64,000 bases of DNA, taken from positions 6,401,001-6,465,000 of the forward strand of contig OX579636.1 of the NCBI GenBank assembly GCA_951230915.1, read 5' to 3'. Each line of letters begins with the position of its first letter. Position 1 is the first letter of the stretch. Under the pieces are notes generated by a model that made no database searches, was not told the DNA's origin, and saw nothing but the letters and a program-made list of their open reading frames with translations. Source of the stretch: Antitrichia curtipendula. Lineage: Eukaryota; Streptophyta; Bryopsida; Hypnales; Leucodontaceae. Shown piece by piece: positions 49,483 to 62,800 of the stretch. Made by a program: the position numbers and the translations under genes.

Positions 49483-52400
49483 AACTGGCTTACTCAAACA
49501 CAATCTCTCCATCACATCACACACATGAAAACAACAAGATATTACACAACTCGACTAGCTAAAACAAGCATTGGACTTCTTCAACAATGGGTAAAAGAAA
49601 AATGAAGAAGAACCATCCTTAATAGGATGCAAGCTGACGGTTACTTCATAGAAAGAGACGACCTAACCAACAACAACTACCAAATTGGAATTGCTCCACA
49701 ACAAATAATTGTCAATTACTAACCGTTCCCATTCCAAGTTGGCTTGAACACAAGTTCCATTCCAACTAGGCCACATTATCCACCAACTTGGCAAAACTAC
49801 CACATCATCCTATTAAACTCCTAAAAACAAGTCGCAAAAATAACTCCTAATTGGTCAAAATACTCTCTAAAATAACCAAATTAGGACTTTGACAACCCAC
49901 TAGTTTAACAAAATTCCTCAAAAGACACACAAAACATACAATAAAGTTACAAAAATAATTCCAACTTACAATTTACAGTAATCAATTATCATACATTTAG
50001 CATTTGGCCTAGGGGGCATGTAGTGAATGTATTTTCATTTGTATCATATACCCAACAATATTACATTACAATTATGAAAAAGACTATATGATGAACATTG
50101 TAATCCCATATAATTTTTGAAAAATTGCTAAATTAATATAATTACTTTAACCCTGCATTTATAGTTGCACGGTCAAGAGTTGAACAAAGTACTCAATTTT
50201 CACAATACGTCATTATATGAATTTTGCATAGTTAAAGTTGGGTGATGGGGCAATTTAGAGATCAACTCAAAACTAAAGATGAAGTGAAGACTAAAGTCCT
50301 ATACAAGCATTTTATAGGTACAAATTCACAACATTGGCAATCACATGCAATGTTGATTCACTACTTATATAACCATCTTTCTACAAGTCCATCTCACTAA
50401 CCTACACAAACTTCTTGCATTAATATAATTTTGCTTCATTTTAATGATGATTGCCAAGAATTATTGTATCATAGAGACCTCTATTAAATTGAGGGTTACA
50501 TTTTATTTTCTTAGAACTCTTTTATAAAATTGGAATGAAATTAGTAAATATTATTTTAATGTATTTGTTAATAGAGTTAGTATAAATGCACTACTAGAAA
50601 CTACATAAACTGCACAACCAATCTAATGCTCTACATTTCATAAAATCTTACAAGGTACAATTGGTATTCATCCTATCGATTATTCAAATCCTAATTTGAT
50701 AAATGTATTCTAAAACCAAATGCAAGTCTAAAGTCAAAAAAATTATGTAAATTAATATAAAATGATTACATTAATAAAACTACACTAGCTAACTTGTTAT
50801 TTGCTCCTTATCCATAAATGTTCTAGATTGCTTCATGTGTAGTGAAATTTAAAATAAGACCTTGAGATCCAACACGTAACCTATTTTTTTCTTTGGCGAC
50901 CTTCAACCATTGTATTAATATGTATGCATATGTATAAAGAGACTTATTCATATCTACTTTGAAATCCCCAACAATATTATAATACAAAGTTAATAATAAT
51001 AAGCATCTTCTTATAAATAAAAAATATATATTTGGGGCATTTTTCTTTTCATATGATCTTTTGTACAATATTATGTATATTAATCTTCACTAATTCAAAA
51101 TTTGAAAATACCCTCTTTACCATCCAACAACTGCGTGTCCTAAGAAACTAAAGAGTGATTGTAGGCATAGAAATGGAAGCAAAAACTAGCCTCATTGACA
51201 GTGGAGTCATTGAACAGTGATTTCATGGACAAGTGGATGGCAACATGATGATATCATAGCAGAAAGGATGCAATGAATGGTTCTGTGTGAAAACTTTGTT
51301 GTTAGCAACCGTGTGGTACAGGCGTAGTCATTTGGTAGTAGTAAACTATGATTGTTTGAAATTAATGGCTACAAATTGATTGTATTTTTTGAAGATAGTG
51401 GATAGTATGTAAATTTCAGGCTTTTTGGTTTATTTTAATTAAAAATGAAGGTTTGAGACTTTGATTTGTCATCTACAATAATCGTATGTAACCTATCTTC
51501 TGAGTAGATAGTAAAGCAAAGGTCACAAACCCAATTCAAACCCAATTTAAATATATATATATATTTTTTAATTTCCAACCCCAACTCTAAGTAACCATAC
51601 ATATTTGTAATTTCAAATTACATGGGATATGCAATCAATATGGTATATTGCCGTAACTATTTGTCTTATGTATTTGTATTTGTATCTGTATCCATTGCAT
51701 GTATTTGTATTTGTATTTGTATATCATATCAACGGCTTAAATCAATGGTTTTAGATCTAATGGCTCTCAATTTTTACAACGACGCTAGTTTGTGAGCCTA
51801 GAAATGCGAGCTTAAGAGCTGTGAGCGTACATTTTGTGAGCCCAAAGATCGACTTTCAAAAACATTCATATTTTTTAGTGTTAGGAAAAGAAAACCCGAA
51901 TATATTTCAAAATTCTAGGTAGGAAATAGTAAATCTACAGACTTATTATAGTGGACCTATGGCTGTGGTCCTGGCACCGTGGACCTATTACCGTGGACCT
52001 ATGACCAGATTCAAAATATTAATTTTTTTCTTCCTACAATCTTTATAGGTACATTCAATATATAAATCGGTGACCTTTGATTATCCCATATTGATTGGGA
52101 TTATCAATATAAGCTAATAGAAGAATACTTCAGATACATGATTAGACAAGCTAAAGATCGGCGTGAGTTGACTGCCATGCCGCCCATGCACCATTGTAAT
52201 AGACAATTACGTCCGTCTTTAATTTCTGGATTTCATGTGTTTAAGTTCTAAAAATTATTTCTGGTGATGACGACTATTGCCATTTCATTTACTAATTGTA
52301 ATAGAATACAAACTTGGAATTTTAAAAATAAACTAATATAAAAGGACTTAGACTACTTATTCACAGTACCTGCGGATTAGTGTTAATCCTATGTAGCACT

Positions 52401-52560
52401 TGGGGCCTCAGTTCAGACACTTGGGACCCTAGGTGTAGCACTTTTGGTTGCTGCATTTTGTGTGATTCTATAAGTGATTTACAGGATTGAAAATTCAGTG
52501 TTAATTGTCCATCCGGGGACCAAAAAGATTACCCTTTTTTAGATTGTAATGGGATTCCTA
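49483..52560. other. AT-rich intergenic DNA, no gene
   Basis: It contains a tgtatt-type microsatellite (51670-51722) and a short repeat of gtggacctat (51951-52006, about four degenerate units). A CACTACTAG word at 50589 has no partner. No coding sequence is supported. Confidence 0.45.
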
Positions 52561-52567
52561 AATATCT

Positions 52568-52760
52568 GTGGCAAATATTACTCTCATGAAATAGTGCTTT
52601 TGGTACCGAGACGGCAAATGAGGGCACAAAAGTATGGAGCAGTTTACAAAATTCTCGCTGGATTCTATCGCGAAGATACTCCCCTGAAATTCTACTTTTG
52701 GTACCAAGACGTCTAATTTGGCTGCTAGACCATGGCGCAGTTTAGAAAAAATTACTACAG
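52568..52760. repeat. Degenerate direct repeat of about 103 bp, two units
   Basis: tactctcatgaaat..cttttggtaccgagacg (about 52580) and tactcccctgaaat..cttttggtaccaagacg (about 52678) align over about 80 bp, including gcagttta. They lie 3' of the transposase relic and may be part of its element. Confidence 0.5.
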
Positions 52761-53109
52761 AGAAGTGTTAAAAAATTTCCTAAACGGATTATTTTCAGCT
52801 TATATTGTATATTTAGTGTACGTGCTTCTTCACCAAGTCTCCATAAAAATCCAATTTCATGCCATCCATGGTTTAGTATTTATGACACACTGAAAGCACA
52901 CATTGCATTTATGAATCACTTTGGAATATGCACAAAAAGGTCACAAAAGAGAAAATCTTCAATATTGGATATACTTGCATTTTTTAAAGAATCAACAGAT
53001 AGAAGAAAGATGTTCATACATTAAAAGCATTTCCTGCTAATTGGATACATAGAGTCGTCCACATTCTAAGTATTCTAGTATAGCAAATTCTAGCCCTCAT
53101 ACTGCAATA

Positions 53110-56100
53110 TTAGACATTGTTTTTAATCATCCCCGCAGATTGAAGAAGTTTCATCACTTCATCCATACTCATGCTTGGAGCATGAATGAACTTGTCTTTC
53201 TTGAAGTCAGACTTGCACAAAAACCGAAAGATGTAATACAAATGTTTGCAATTGACATACTTCCCTCGCTTTCCAATGGATGCAGATATCATACCGGTGA
53301 AGTACAGGCATGTGCAAGCTGAAAAATTGCACAGACTGATGCGATATATCATGTGGTGAGGTTCTACGCCAAATTGTAGAGTGATGACAGCTCCAAGTCC
53401 CGGATACGGCAAGATGGTCACTCCAAGAATAATTCCGGTCACATTCCTGGCACTCTCCCACTAGTTGCGGTGATCATCAGTAGGTGCCCTGTCATTCCTA
53501 CGGATGCTTTTTCCATTCTGAATACATGGGGGCTTGTCAGCATGAGGTGGTCTTGCATAAGTCCATTCTATAACCTCAAAAAGGTTGGAGGAAGTGACCA
53601 GGCGTCGTGGAGACATAGACGGACGCTCCTGGAGGCGGAACCCTGCCTCTTCAAAGAGAATAATCTCCTCAGAGGTGAGGGCCGTGCCGATCAACACTGG
53701 CCAAATATTCGGGATTCGTGGTCGACTAAGGACATGAGACCTCCTAGGTCCCATCACGCAACGCTTAATGTCGTCCGGACAGAACCAAAACTCGTCTGTC
53801 TCCACTCTTGTGCCTTTGAACTCGCGCTTCTGCCCCTTATACATTGGAACAGCAGTGGCTCTAGAGCCTCTAACTATGGTCATTTTGCACTTCACTTCTG
53901 TTTGCGACTGAATGGCATGACACTTCTTCTTGGACTTCACAGAAAGACGAGATATGTGCCATTCTGATGGGTCACAATCAATCTCAAGTACATGCTTAAC
54001 ATGAGGGGTTTCAGGAGTGGCATCAACTTGATTCGCATTTGAAAGATCAGTAGATCGACTTTGTACTCGGGGATGGGAAAAATTCACCTTGTTCGGGCAA
54101 TGAGAATCACCCTCAGACCCAATAGGCAATAGGTACATCACCCGGGCGCTTAGACAAACCAAAGACTTCCTCTCCTTCCAAATGAGGTATGCGCGTGCAA
54201 ACCTCCTCAGCACCAAGCATACTACATAGGGCGTCGGTGATTCTCTTTCCATCCATAGATGCAATTGCCCTCTTCAATTTCAAGTCCTGCCTAGATGGGC
54301 CGAATCCAGACGGGCTGCCAGTGAGATACACTCGAAAGTTTGTCATTTGCATAAAAGCTCTCACCCAGTCGTTGCATGTCGCAGCATATAAGTCTGTGCC
54401 GCGCTTCCCAGACGCTTGGAGCCATTTGTTGTGTACTGTTTCAGATAAGTTGCAAGAAGGCATATCAGCCAACTCATCTGAAGACAATTCCTGCAAGAAT
54501 TAAAGACGTCATATTACATATAATATAAAAATCAGAACTCGGTGGTCATCTTGAGCAAGTGTGAAGTACTTCAAATAAAGTAAGAAACTAACCGTTTCCA
54601 TGAAACCACCCCACTGTCGGTATCTAAAGTGCCAGAATGCCAACCAGAGCTCAAGCTCCCTCAGAGATTCAATAGATGCTGCACCGGACGAGTACCACCA
54701 TGCCTTAATCTGCAAATATTTACTTTCAGCCTCCTTTAATGTCTTTGCATCCTTGTATGATCTACACAGCCGAACATGCTGACATTGCAACTCAAGCTTG
54801 ATAAGTCTCTCAATGTGTTGCTTCATGGAGGTTGCCCAATGAAAAAGGCACGTCCGTTCCCGATCAATCATCTTGTCCTTTGGGTTGCCAGTGCCCTATA
54901 CAATTCGAACAGCGTTCCAATTCGCTTGAGCACCATTCGCCATGAGGCCTTTGAAGTTAGGATTCGAGAAACTGTTCTTCTCCATCACTCGATTAAGGCA
55001 ACGCCACATGATGATTTGACCTTCCGTATCTTCTGACTGCTTATCGCATACTGCAATTGTCATCACCTTGCAATAGGCAGAGTCGTAAACATGGCAGGCA
55101 ATAGTTGTCCAACCTTTGACACGTTTGACATGGTCAAACATGAGCCAGGAATTGGCCAGATCTCCTCCTACTTGCATCCGCCTGACAAGGTCAACTCCGC
55201 TCGCTGGCCCATCAACAAGCATCTTGAAAAGGTACACCTTTTCCTGTCCCTGTCCAGGGAATACATTGTCATGAATGAACTCCATTTTCGCTTGTTTCTT
55301 CATTGTCAATATGCGATCTATCTCCCCTCCTCCATTGACGGTGTTGCGGAAGGATGCAATGATGTTCTGAACGTTTGGTGAACTAAGAATCTGGAACTTG
55401 TCCATAACATCATCCAAGGCCTTCCCCCTTAGCATTTCTTTCGGGCCGTCACCTGCATGAACAAGGAATGTGTCCAAAAACTCTTTACTAGCAGCCACTG
55501 CAATGGCGGACGCTTTAGCAGTAGGAGTCCTTTTCACTTCTTGCTCAATAAGTCCAGAGATGGTGTTCATGGAAGCTCTACACAGACCATCTGCAACTGG
55601 GTGGTTATGACTTCCTAGATGAATGCAAGCCCTCGTCATGTCAGCTGCACCGATAACATAGTAAATTCGAGCGTCACAGAAATTTACACAAGTCGGTGTT
55701 AATTTGCAAACTCTACAAACTACTGTAGAATCTTTAGAAGGAATCGTCCCCATTTGGAATGGAGTACTAGTGTTCCCAAACCACTCTGTCTCGTTCCTTT
55801 TGGAACACCTCTTCAAATAATCGCAGGCACTATTACTGCAAACCAAATAACCAGCACAAGAGGACTTCCTGAACTTCAACCCTAAATCATTGTGAATGTT
55901 TGAAGTCATGGTACGACACCAAGTATGACCATCGTAGCATTTATCCATGCCATTCATGTTCTTAGAAGAACACGAAGAAGTAGATGATCTGCATGGAGGC
56001 AGTTCAAAAACAATATCACCATCGAAACTCGTAGGGAGGAACTGGACCTTCTGGTGATCAATGGTTTTAAAATTGAGATGCGCTAGCTCATTTCTAGACC

Positions 56101-56755
56101 CTCTAATATTCGCCAGTTTCTGGAGGCACTGCATCACACTAGGGAATGAACGACCAGTTGGATAGAGAGGAGGGCATGAGAGGTTCGAACTAGCAGGACT
56201 ACTTTCACGAACAGAACAAGACTGAGATGCAGTAGGCATTGTCGAAGTTTCTGGTGTGTATAATATTGATGGAGACCTACGACTCATATATAGCGTCCCG
56301 TCCTCGGAGTCGCTTGACAACTCAACTATTGGACTCAAAGTCCCTCCTTGACGTACAGGAACGTTACCACTTCCCGTCTCATCATGTGACTGAAGAAGAC
56401 ATCTTGATTCGACTTTTACTACTCTAAGAAACGGAGCTTGTGCAGTTGATGCATCAGATTGTGGTGTCAACACCTCTGTAGAACCAGCAATTACATTAGA
56501 GGACAATCCAAATGCCCTATAACGACCCACTGGCAAAATCCACAAATCCCCTTGGTCAGTCTGAGTCTTAGCCATAAGAACAGAGTGAAGAAGAGTTCCC
56601 GAATTTGATAGAATCTCCTCTTCCACATAGATTGAGCACTGCGAGAAACCATATCGGACGTGAATCAAGTGGCTTGTAATCTCTGCTACACCACCAGCAT
56701 TCAGACGCAGAAGAAGAGGGACTTCGTGTCTATGGGCTCTAATAGAAGCCATCAT
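53110..56755 (-). pseudogene. MULE-type transposase with zinc-binding N-terminal segment and SWIM finger, disrupted
   Basis: Start ATG 56755 (MMASIRAHRHEV); an earlier in-frame stretch lacks ATG. Exon 1 runs to 54593 and exon 2 from 54490 to 53110, with a short intron between (gttagt..ttgcag). Blocks in order: a Ser-rich variable region; a Cys/His cluster (CAGYLVCSNSACDYLKRC near residues 300-320, CRVCKLTPTC, then ACIHLGSHNHPV near 380) resembling WRKY/GCM-type zinc domains; a transposase-like core (MFDHVKRVKGWTTIACHVYD near 540, GLMANGAQANWNAVRIV near 605, TCLFHWATSM, WLAFWHFRYRQWGGFM); a segment WFCPDDIKRCV; and a C-terminal SWIM finger (CTCLYF..NCKHLYYIF). This order is that of MULE transposases. 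Lesions are TAG at 54898-54896, TAG at 53463-53461, and a frameshift near 54115-54128 caused by a tandem CCTATTG. The core motif has N where I expect a catalytic D. It is probably inactive. The family assignment is by pattern only. Confidence 0.75.
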
Positions 56756-57490
56756 GTCACAATTCAAGAAATGAGGTCGAACGAAAAAGAGAATAACAAC
56801 CAAGAAGCGGCAAACATTTCGTTGAGTACTTGAGAACACTACAAGTGTATAGAGAAACGGGTTTTTTAACGTTCAACTATAATCATAATGTAATTTAAAC
56901 ATGCTTGCACTTGGAAATACTCAAATCCCAGAATACCGGCGCATACGTTCAAATTATATGACAGTAAACTTGAGATATCTTGATCCCCGCAATTGTAAAT
57001 TCTAGTCTGCACTGACATGTACCAGAGAGCCTACAGATTGCGCACAATGAAGGCCTTTAATTTCCATAAAATCATAGAAGATATAAATCATGAATACGAT
57101 AGCAGTACCTAAACGGAGAGGTATTAATGATTTAGATGAATATGTAGTTGTGTACGTAAAGTAGATGAAAGTGAATAAAGCTATCAATATAATATGAGAA
57201 TCCACTAAGATCATTTTAGGAAACCGAAATAGAATTACCACGGAAACGGAAATCCTTCACGAACGAAATCGTAGAAGTGTGAATCATAAGTAATGACAAT
57301 AATTGTCTTGTACTACGATTCATTACGTCAGAAGACAGCCTCCTATCATATAAAAGATAACATTAAGGATTGAGAAACTCTTTTAAATTTAGAAGAGGAT
57401 GATGTAATTGATGTTCAATAGCTTCTAAAATATAGTAGTTCTTTTAGTATGTATTTCCTTAGGCCTACAATATTGGAGCAGGTCTCATAG
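56756..57490. other. Region between the divergent genes, left part
   Basis: AT-rich. At 56837 CACTACAAG..agaaacgggttttttaacg resembles the ends of the F elements but has no visible partner. No gene is seen. Confidence 0.35.
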
Positions 57491-57790
57491 ATGCTAACGC
57501 CATCAGCAACATCAAGGACTGAATCAAGTAGGGAAAAGAGATGCAAGAGAAAAAAAAATAAGCTATATTTTTGTAGTTCGAGAGAGTTAAAGAGGGTAAG
57601 AAAGAATAGGGCGAAACAAGCACGCGAGCTGTTATTATGTAGGGATCCAAAATCTTGGACTAGGGAGAACATCCAGGAAGCATCAAACCTCCGGAAGCCT
57701 CCACTTTTAGAATCAGTTGAATCAAATAATCCGTTCATGCAGAAGACTCTTGACGGCGAGAAGGCTGCCCAAACGCAGGAAATCATCCAT
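57491..57790 (+). CDS. Possible small exon or ORF, basic protein, unidentified
   Basis: An ATG-initiated frame (MLTPSATSRTESSREKRCKR) stays open for 114 codons and crosses a good donor (ccat|gtaagt) at about 57790, so it may be a first exon encoding about 100 residues rich in K, R and E. No acceptor continuation is identified with confidence. It lies upstream of the DGNHRR gene on the same strand and could belong to it. No homology is recognised; it may be chance. Confidence 0.25.
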
Positions 57791-57899
57791 GTAAGTCCAT
57801 CAAAATCTGCACCTCAGTCTTCCTATGTTATATGAAAATTTGATTCATTTGAGAATTCTCCTTCGTAGGGATCACAGCTGCCAGATCTGCCATGCTATT

Positions 57900-58764
57900 A
57901 TATTAGACGCGAAACATAGTTTGCGGCGCACAACCTATCAAAAATGAAGCACATTCGTTTTCATCCACCCGAATCCGTACAAAGACTTTGGATCTCCAAT
58001 GTATGGCTGTACATCGCCTGAAATCCGAGGCCTCCTTCGTTACCTCAAAGAGAAATTGATTCCTCCACGCGCTGCGTTTAATCGCTGTACCAACAACGGA
58101 TTGAGGGAGTGCAGGCTGCCGAAATAGACACGAGGAGCGGGAGAGCAAATCATCGCCGCTTGACACCAGCAACCGCCGCCACCAACCAAGCTGTACTTCC
58201 GCCAGATCCCCGAGCGGTGGAGTCTTAGGTTAGCCTTTTTTCCCTCCAACTGCATTTTCCCTTGGGTTGGTCGCTTCCTAATTCCGTGTAGTGGGGTTAG
58301 GACATGGTGCAAACTTTGGGTTTGGATTCCTCTCATAGTGTCCCCGCTCCCGGAACAGTCCTACGAACAAGATGTCCACCCCTCACTTCTAGTCTCGCAA
58401 CGTATCAAGGATTAGGGTTCCCAATTACCGCTGCAGCAAAGATTGATCCAGAACCATAACTAGTGGACGGGATACCACGGCGGGGCATCAGACCATGGGA
58501 GACTAGGGTTAGGAATGGCTTGGAGATTGATTTCCACTCTGATTTGCGTCTCGCGGATAGCCTCTACCTAAAGTATCAGCATTCACAACGGTGGGCTGTA
58601 CTCAGATTGTTCCTAGATAGTTTCCCTCAGAATTCTGGTCTCTGCGGCGAGAGTGCATCACCAGAATAACCCGGTCGGGATGGATTAGCGATACGTGTTC
58701 CTCGATCAACTCGTCTTGATTTCCCCGTGGAAACAATTTTTCAGGTTAGTTTTGCATTATCATC
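57900..58764. other. GC-richer intergenic block between divergent genes
   Basis: Clearly more GC-rich than its left flank, with possible promoter function for the plus-strand gene. Short frames on both strands have no recognisable product. A TATA box was not identified. Confidence 0.35.
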
Positions 58765-59765
58765 TGTCTCGTGACCGAGAGAGGCAGGGCCGTCGGATGA
58801 CCTCGGGACACTTGTATCTGTGACTTGTTTTAGCAGCAGGTAACGGAGTGCAGAGGAAGGTGTCTCGTGATCTCTTCTCGTCCCCGAGAGGGAGATTGAA
58901 GCTCCCCTTGTTTGAGTTTGGTATTCTTTTTTTCTTCCGCGGTTGGCTATGCAGGTGGTGGATCTTCCGACATCTCTCAAGAGAAGTGAGTCCCTACAAC
59001 GCTCTCATCCACGAGAGAGGATTCTCACATTGGTTGACCCGTGGTGAATTCGCGGTGAAGGTCCAAGACCCCTCACATTGTATCACTCTCTTGTAGACGA
59101 GACAGTCCTCGCTTCCCCTCACGTTTGAAGCCATTGCGGTGTATTACCAAAGGCGACCAAGATCGTGCCCAAGTGGTGGTGCAGGTGGTGGCGTGGAGAC
59201 TATCTCTCTCGTGACCAAGAGAGGCAGGGCCAACAGGTGATGTTGGGACACTTGTATCTCTGACTGGCTGTAGCAGCAGGTGTCGGAGTGCAGAGGAGGG
59301 CGTCGCGGGATCCCTTCTCGTCCCCGAGAGGGAGACTGAAACTCCCCTTTCTTGAGTTTGGTATTCTTTTTTTCTTTCGTCGTTGTGTATGCAGGCGGTG
59401 TATTGTCCAACATCTCTCAAGAGAAGTGAGTCCCTACAGAGCTCTTGTCCACGAGAGAGGATTCTCACATTGGTTGACCCGTGGTGAATTCGTGGTGAAG
59501 GTCCAAGACCCCTCACGTTGTATCACTCTCTCGTGGACGAGACAATCCTCGCTCCCCCTCACGTTTGAAGCCATTGCGGTGTATTACCAGAGGCGACCAG
59601 GATCGTGCCCAAGTGGTGGTGCAGGTGGTGGCGTGGAGACTATCTCTCTCGTGACCGAGAGAGGCTAGGCAGCCGGGTGATCTCGGGAGACTTGTGTGTG
59701 ACGTGTTGTTCAGCAGGTGACAGAGTGCAGAGGGGGGCGTCTCGGGATCTCTTCTCGTCCCCGAG
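58765..59765. repeat. 440-bp tandem repeat, about 2.3 units, rich in CTCGT palindromes
   Basis: Equivalent points cgtgaccgagagaggc at 58770 and cgtgaccaagagaggc at 59210, and again near 59650, give an exact 440-bp period; the third unit breaks off near 59765. The unit contains many imperfect palindromes pairing tctcgt with acgaga (tctcgtgaccgagaga, tctcgtccccgagagg, tccacgagagagg). Because 440 is not a multiple of three, open frames within it are unlikely to be coding. It lies just upstream of the DGNHRR gene. Confidence 0.8.
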
Positions 59766-59855
59766 TGACTAAGAAACATTACCAACTCCTGAATGTACAT
59801 GATCTGGACTTCCGATTTGAACTAACTCCCTTGTTATTACTTGGTCAATTCTCAG

Positions 59856-62800
59856 ATGGTGGAGGCAACAGAAGCAAATATGGTCAAAGACAATGCATTT
59901 ATCACAGAGGTATATGTTTGGACCGAGTCATAGTCTACTATATTGTCATGGTCGTCTCGTCTCCGAGAAGGCGCGGTAAGGCTGAAGTTGTGTCTTAATA
60001 TGATAATTCCTATGTGTTCACCCTATAATGAATTCAATCTTTCTTGTGTTCCTTGTCTTCCTTGGAACTTAGTGATACACATGTGTTGAGTCAATATGAT
60101 TCATTAGGTTCATTTTGAATCTTTACATCCTTGTGCTGGTATATTCAGGAGGGCCTTGTTATCTCAGCATCAGTGGCCCCTTTATCTGATCACAGTCTGT
60201 CGGAGGATCAACCTCAGATATTGGAATCTGACGAGGCAGATGGGGGCATAGGCGAGGGGTGTGCACCAGTTTCAGGAGAATTTAAAGAAAGTGAAGATGC
60301 CATACGGGCAACGCAGAAGTTGGATTTTGTAAACACAATATCCAGTTTGCGTATTTCTCCGGCTAATCTTTCTCGCATGATAATCCCTTTGTGCCGTTTG
60401 GTTCCAATGCCTATGGTGAGGCCTACGTTATCCTGTGACTTGATTAAATTGGAACAGGAGTTTGTCCATGGATATGAGGAGGGAGCTCGTGTTTTCTACG
60501 TGTCGGTTTCAAACGAAGACGGGCGGTCAAGTGTGTTCTCAGATGCAAAGAAAGTCGATTAGGGTCCCCTTTGGAACATTGTCAATGATGATTTCAATGT
60601 CCAGCTGGAAAAACTTTCAGAGCTGCAAATCCCGGTAGATGCGAAATTCTACGTGTGTGACGGCAACCACAGACGAATAGCATGGATGCGTCATATTTCT
60701 TGATTGCATGGTGATGATTTGGATTGGCACATATGTGTCAATTCAATCATCTTGGATACAAAAGGACGAGTTGGAGCCACAATGCAGGTCATGCACGACA
60801 TTAACAAGTGAGTTTCTCTCCCTTTGCATGATTTACTGTTTATACTTATTTCCTTTAGGCACACTGGAAATTGAACTTGAACTTGTTTTCTCATCAGGTA
60901 CACAGAAAATTCGCACGTAAAGACAAACTTGGTGCATACATTGTATCGAGTTCAAAAGTACGGTTCCTTGCCCATTGAGAAGTTCAATGATCTTCTTAGC
61001 AAAGAGGAACAGAAGACCTGCCAGCAAAATACACGGAAGACCTGGTACTCCATGCCTCTGGAGGTCTTCACATCATTCATTTTTCAAGTAAGATACATTT
61101 TCATGCTTCTGGTCTTTATTGTCTCCGCCCTTTACCACATGTTAAACTCCATTTCATGTGCTCATCTACCACAAATTGTCTAATGTGCTAACTTAGAAAT
61201 ATTCTGTGCAGCAAGAGATTGCGGTAGCTTCGGACCTGGCTGTCCGCAAATATCACGAGGACACACCTGCAGAGGAGGTCACAAACAAAGGCGTGGCGGC
61301 AGCTATGCGGGTTTCTACCAGGGATGCCACTGGGAATCTCTACAAAAAGCTTTCAAAGATTGTTGCCGTGGCCAACCCTGCGTTAGGTGATGAATGGCTA
61401 TTGGAGGTATTTCTCTATTTCATTTCTTCCACTTCGTTATTCTACTGTTTTGCTGCACTATTCTCTGCTCCAAGTTCATAATCCTTCAGTGAGTCATTTC
61501 CATTGACTTTTGAGTTCACTAAACTGGTTTTTCTTCTTTGTAGATCGAACGGCATTGGAGTCTGTTTACAGTTCCCGAATTGACTTTGGACAAGTTACAA
61601 CTAATAGCTACATCAAATGCTCATGTCAACCACAAAGTGAAATGGCTGAAGTGGATGAATTCATCCGCTCCGACCCGTGAGGCCCGGCGATTTCCACAAC
61701 GTCCAGCAAATGACGACAAACTGAATGCTTTCTTATCGAAAGCCTGTTGGTATGCTGCGGTATGTCGTCCGTATGCATCGTGCTTTTCCTTAACTTTGTT
61801 TCACTAGAAGAAAACAGGGTTTTTTTTATGTTGCAGAAAACATGAGACGGCGTCTTGTTTGACGTGGAAATAATCAACGTAGATGTCTCCTAAAATCCGT
61901 TTGAATTGACGGGCAAAAAACGTGCAAAAATCACAAAAAACGCGTTGTTTTCAAGCTTGTTTTTTCTTGATGTCACACATGACAAGGTGATCAAAGGTCT
62001 GCATAGGTTGACATGTGGAGGCCACGTAAGCGCCATGTCAGCGCCACATGCTCGACCACTGCCATGTCATCTTTTTTTCCATCCATGCCATTGCTGATGT
62101 GGTCTTTGACGTGGAGGCGGGAAATTGTGACGTGGTCATTGACGTGGAGGCGGGAAACTGTGACGTGGTCACTGATGTGGAGGCCACGTCAGCTCATTTT
62201 TGTGTCATTTGAATAATTTAATGGTGTTTCTTGAGATGTCAAATTAGACATTTTTTGCAACGTCAAATTACACGTTTTTTCAAACATCAATTGCTACATA
62301 CCCTACCTACAAGGCAATATCAATAAAAATTTAATATAAATTAGAAAAATGAAATGAACAAGAAAATTTTTTGAATTCAACAAAAATTGAAGAAAACTTA
62401 CCATCAACCATTAAGAGAATTTTTAATGGCCAAATGAAGGAATTACTTCATTAAAAGTTAATAAAAATGAAGGATAAGGACATTGTATTTATATCCATAC
62501 TCTGCCCATGGAAAGACAAACAATATGGGATAAGTAGAATATGGTTATTTCACTTGTTTACATGATGTTGTTTTTGACGTGTATATGTTTTTTTAAACAT
62601 AGAGATGTTGTTTCAAACATCTCAACGTTTTTGTGGACATTTCACTTTGAACACAATTTTTTTTTGATATATCCCATATCAATTGTCTCTCTTCCACCTC
62701 CCCACCTGTATAAAGACTATCTATTTTCATCCATGGAACACATCCATTTTCATCCATCCATTTTTCTTTTTTTTTAAAAGCATGCCACGTCATTGCCTTT

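Noticed and set aside
53461..54264. The 267-codon frame at the transposase 3' half as an independent gene
   Set aside because: Its first residues arise from the shifted frame before the CCTATTG duplication. From there on it is the continuation of the transposase, followed in the same frame by the SWIM finger after the TAG.
44426..56845. A single large CACTA element spanning the similar ends at 44426 and 56837
   Set aside because: Both ends face the same direction (CACTAC on the plus strand), so they cannot be opposite termini of one element.
59288..59668. Long open frame within the 440-bp tandem repeat
   Set aside because: No ATG start, and the 440-bp period is not a multiple of three, so the frame cannot continue through the units. 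It reflects GC-rich repeat sequence.
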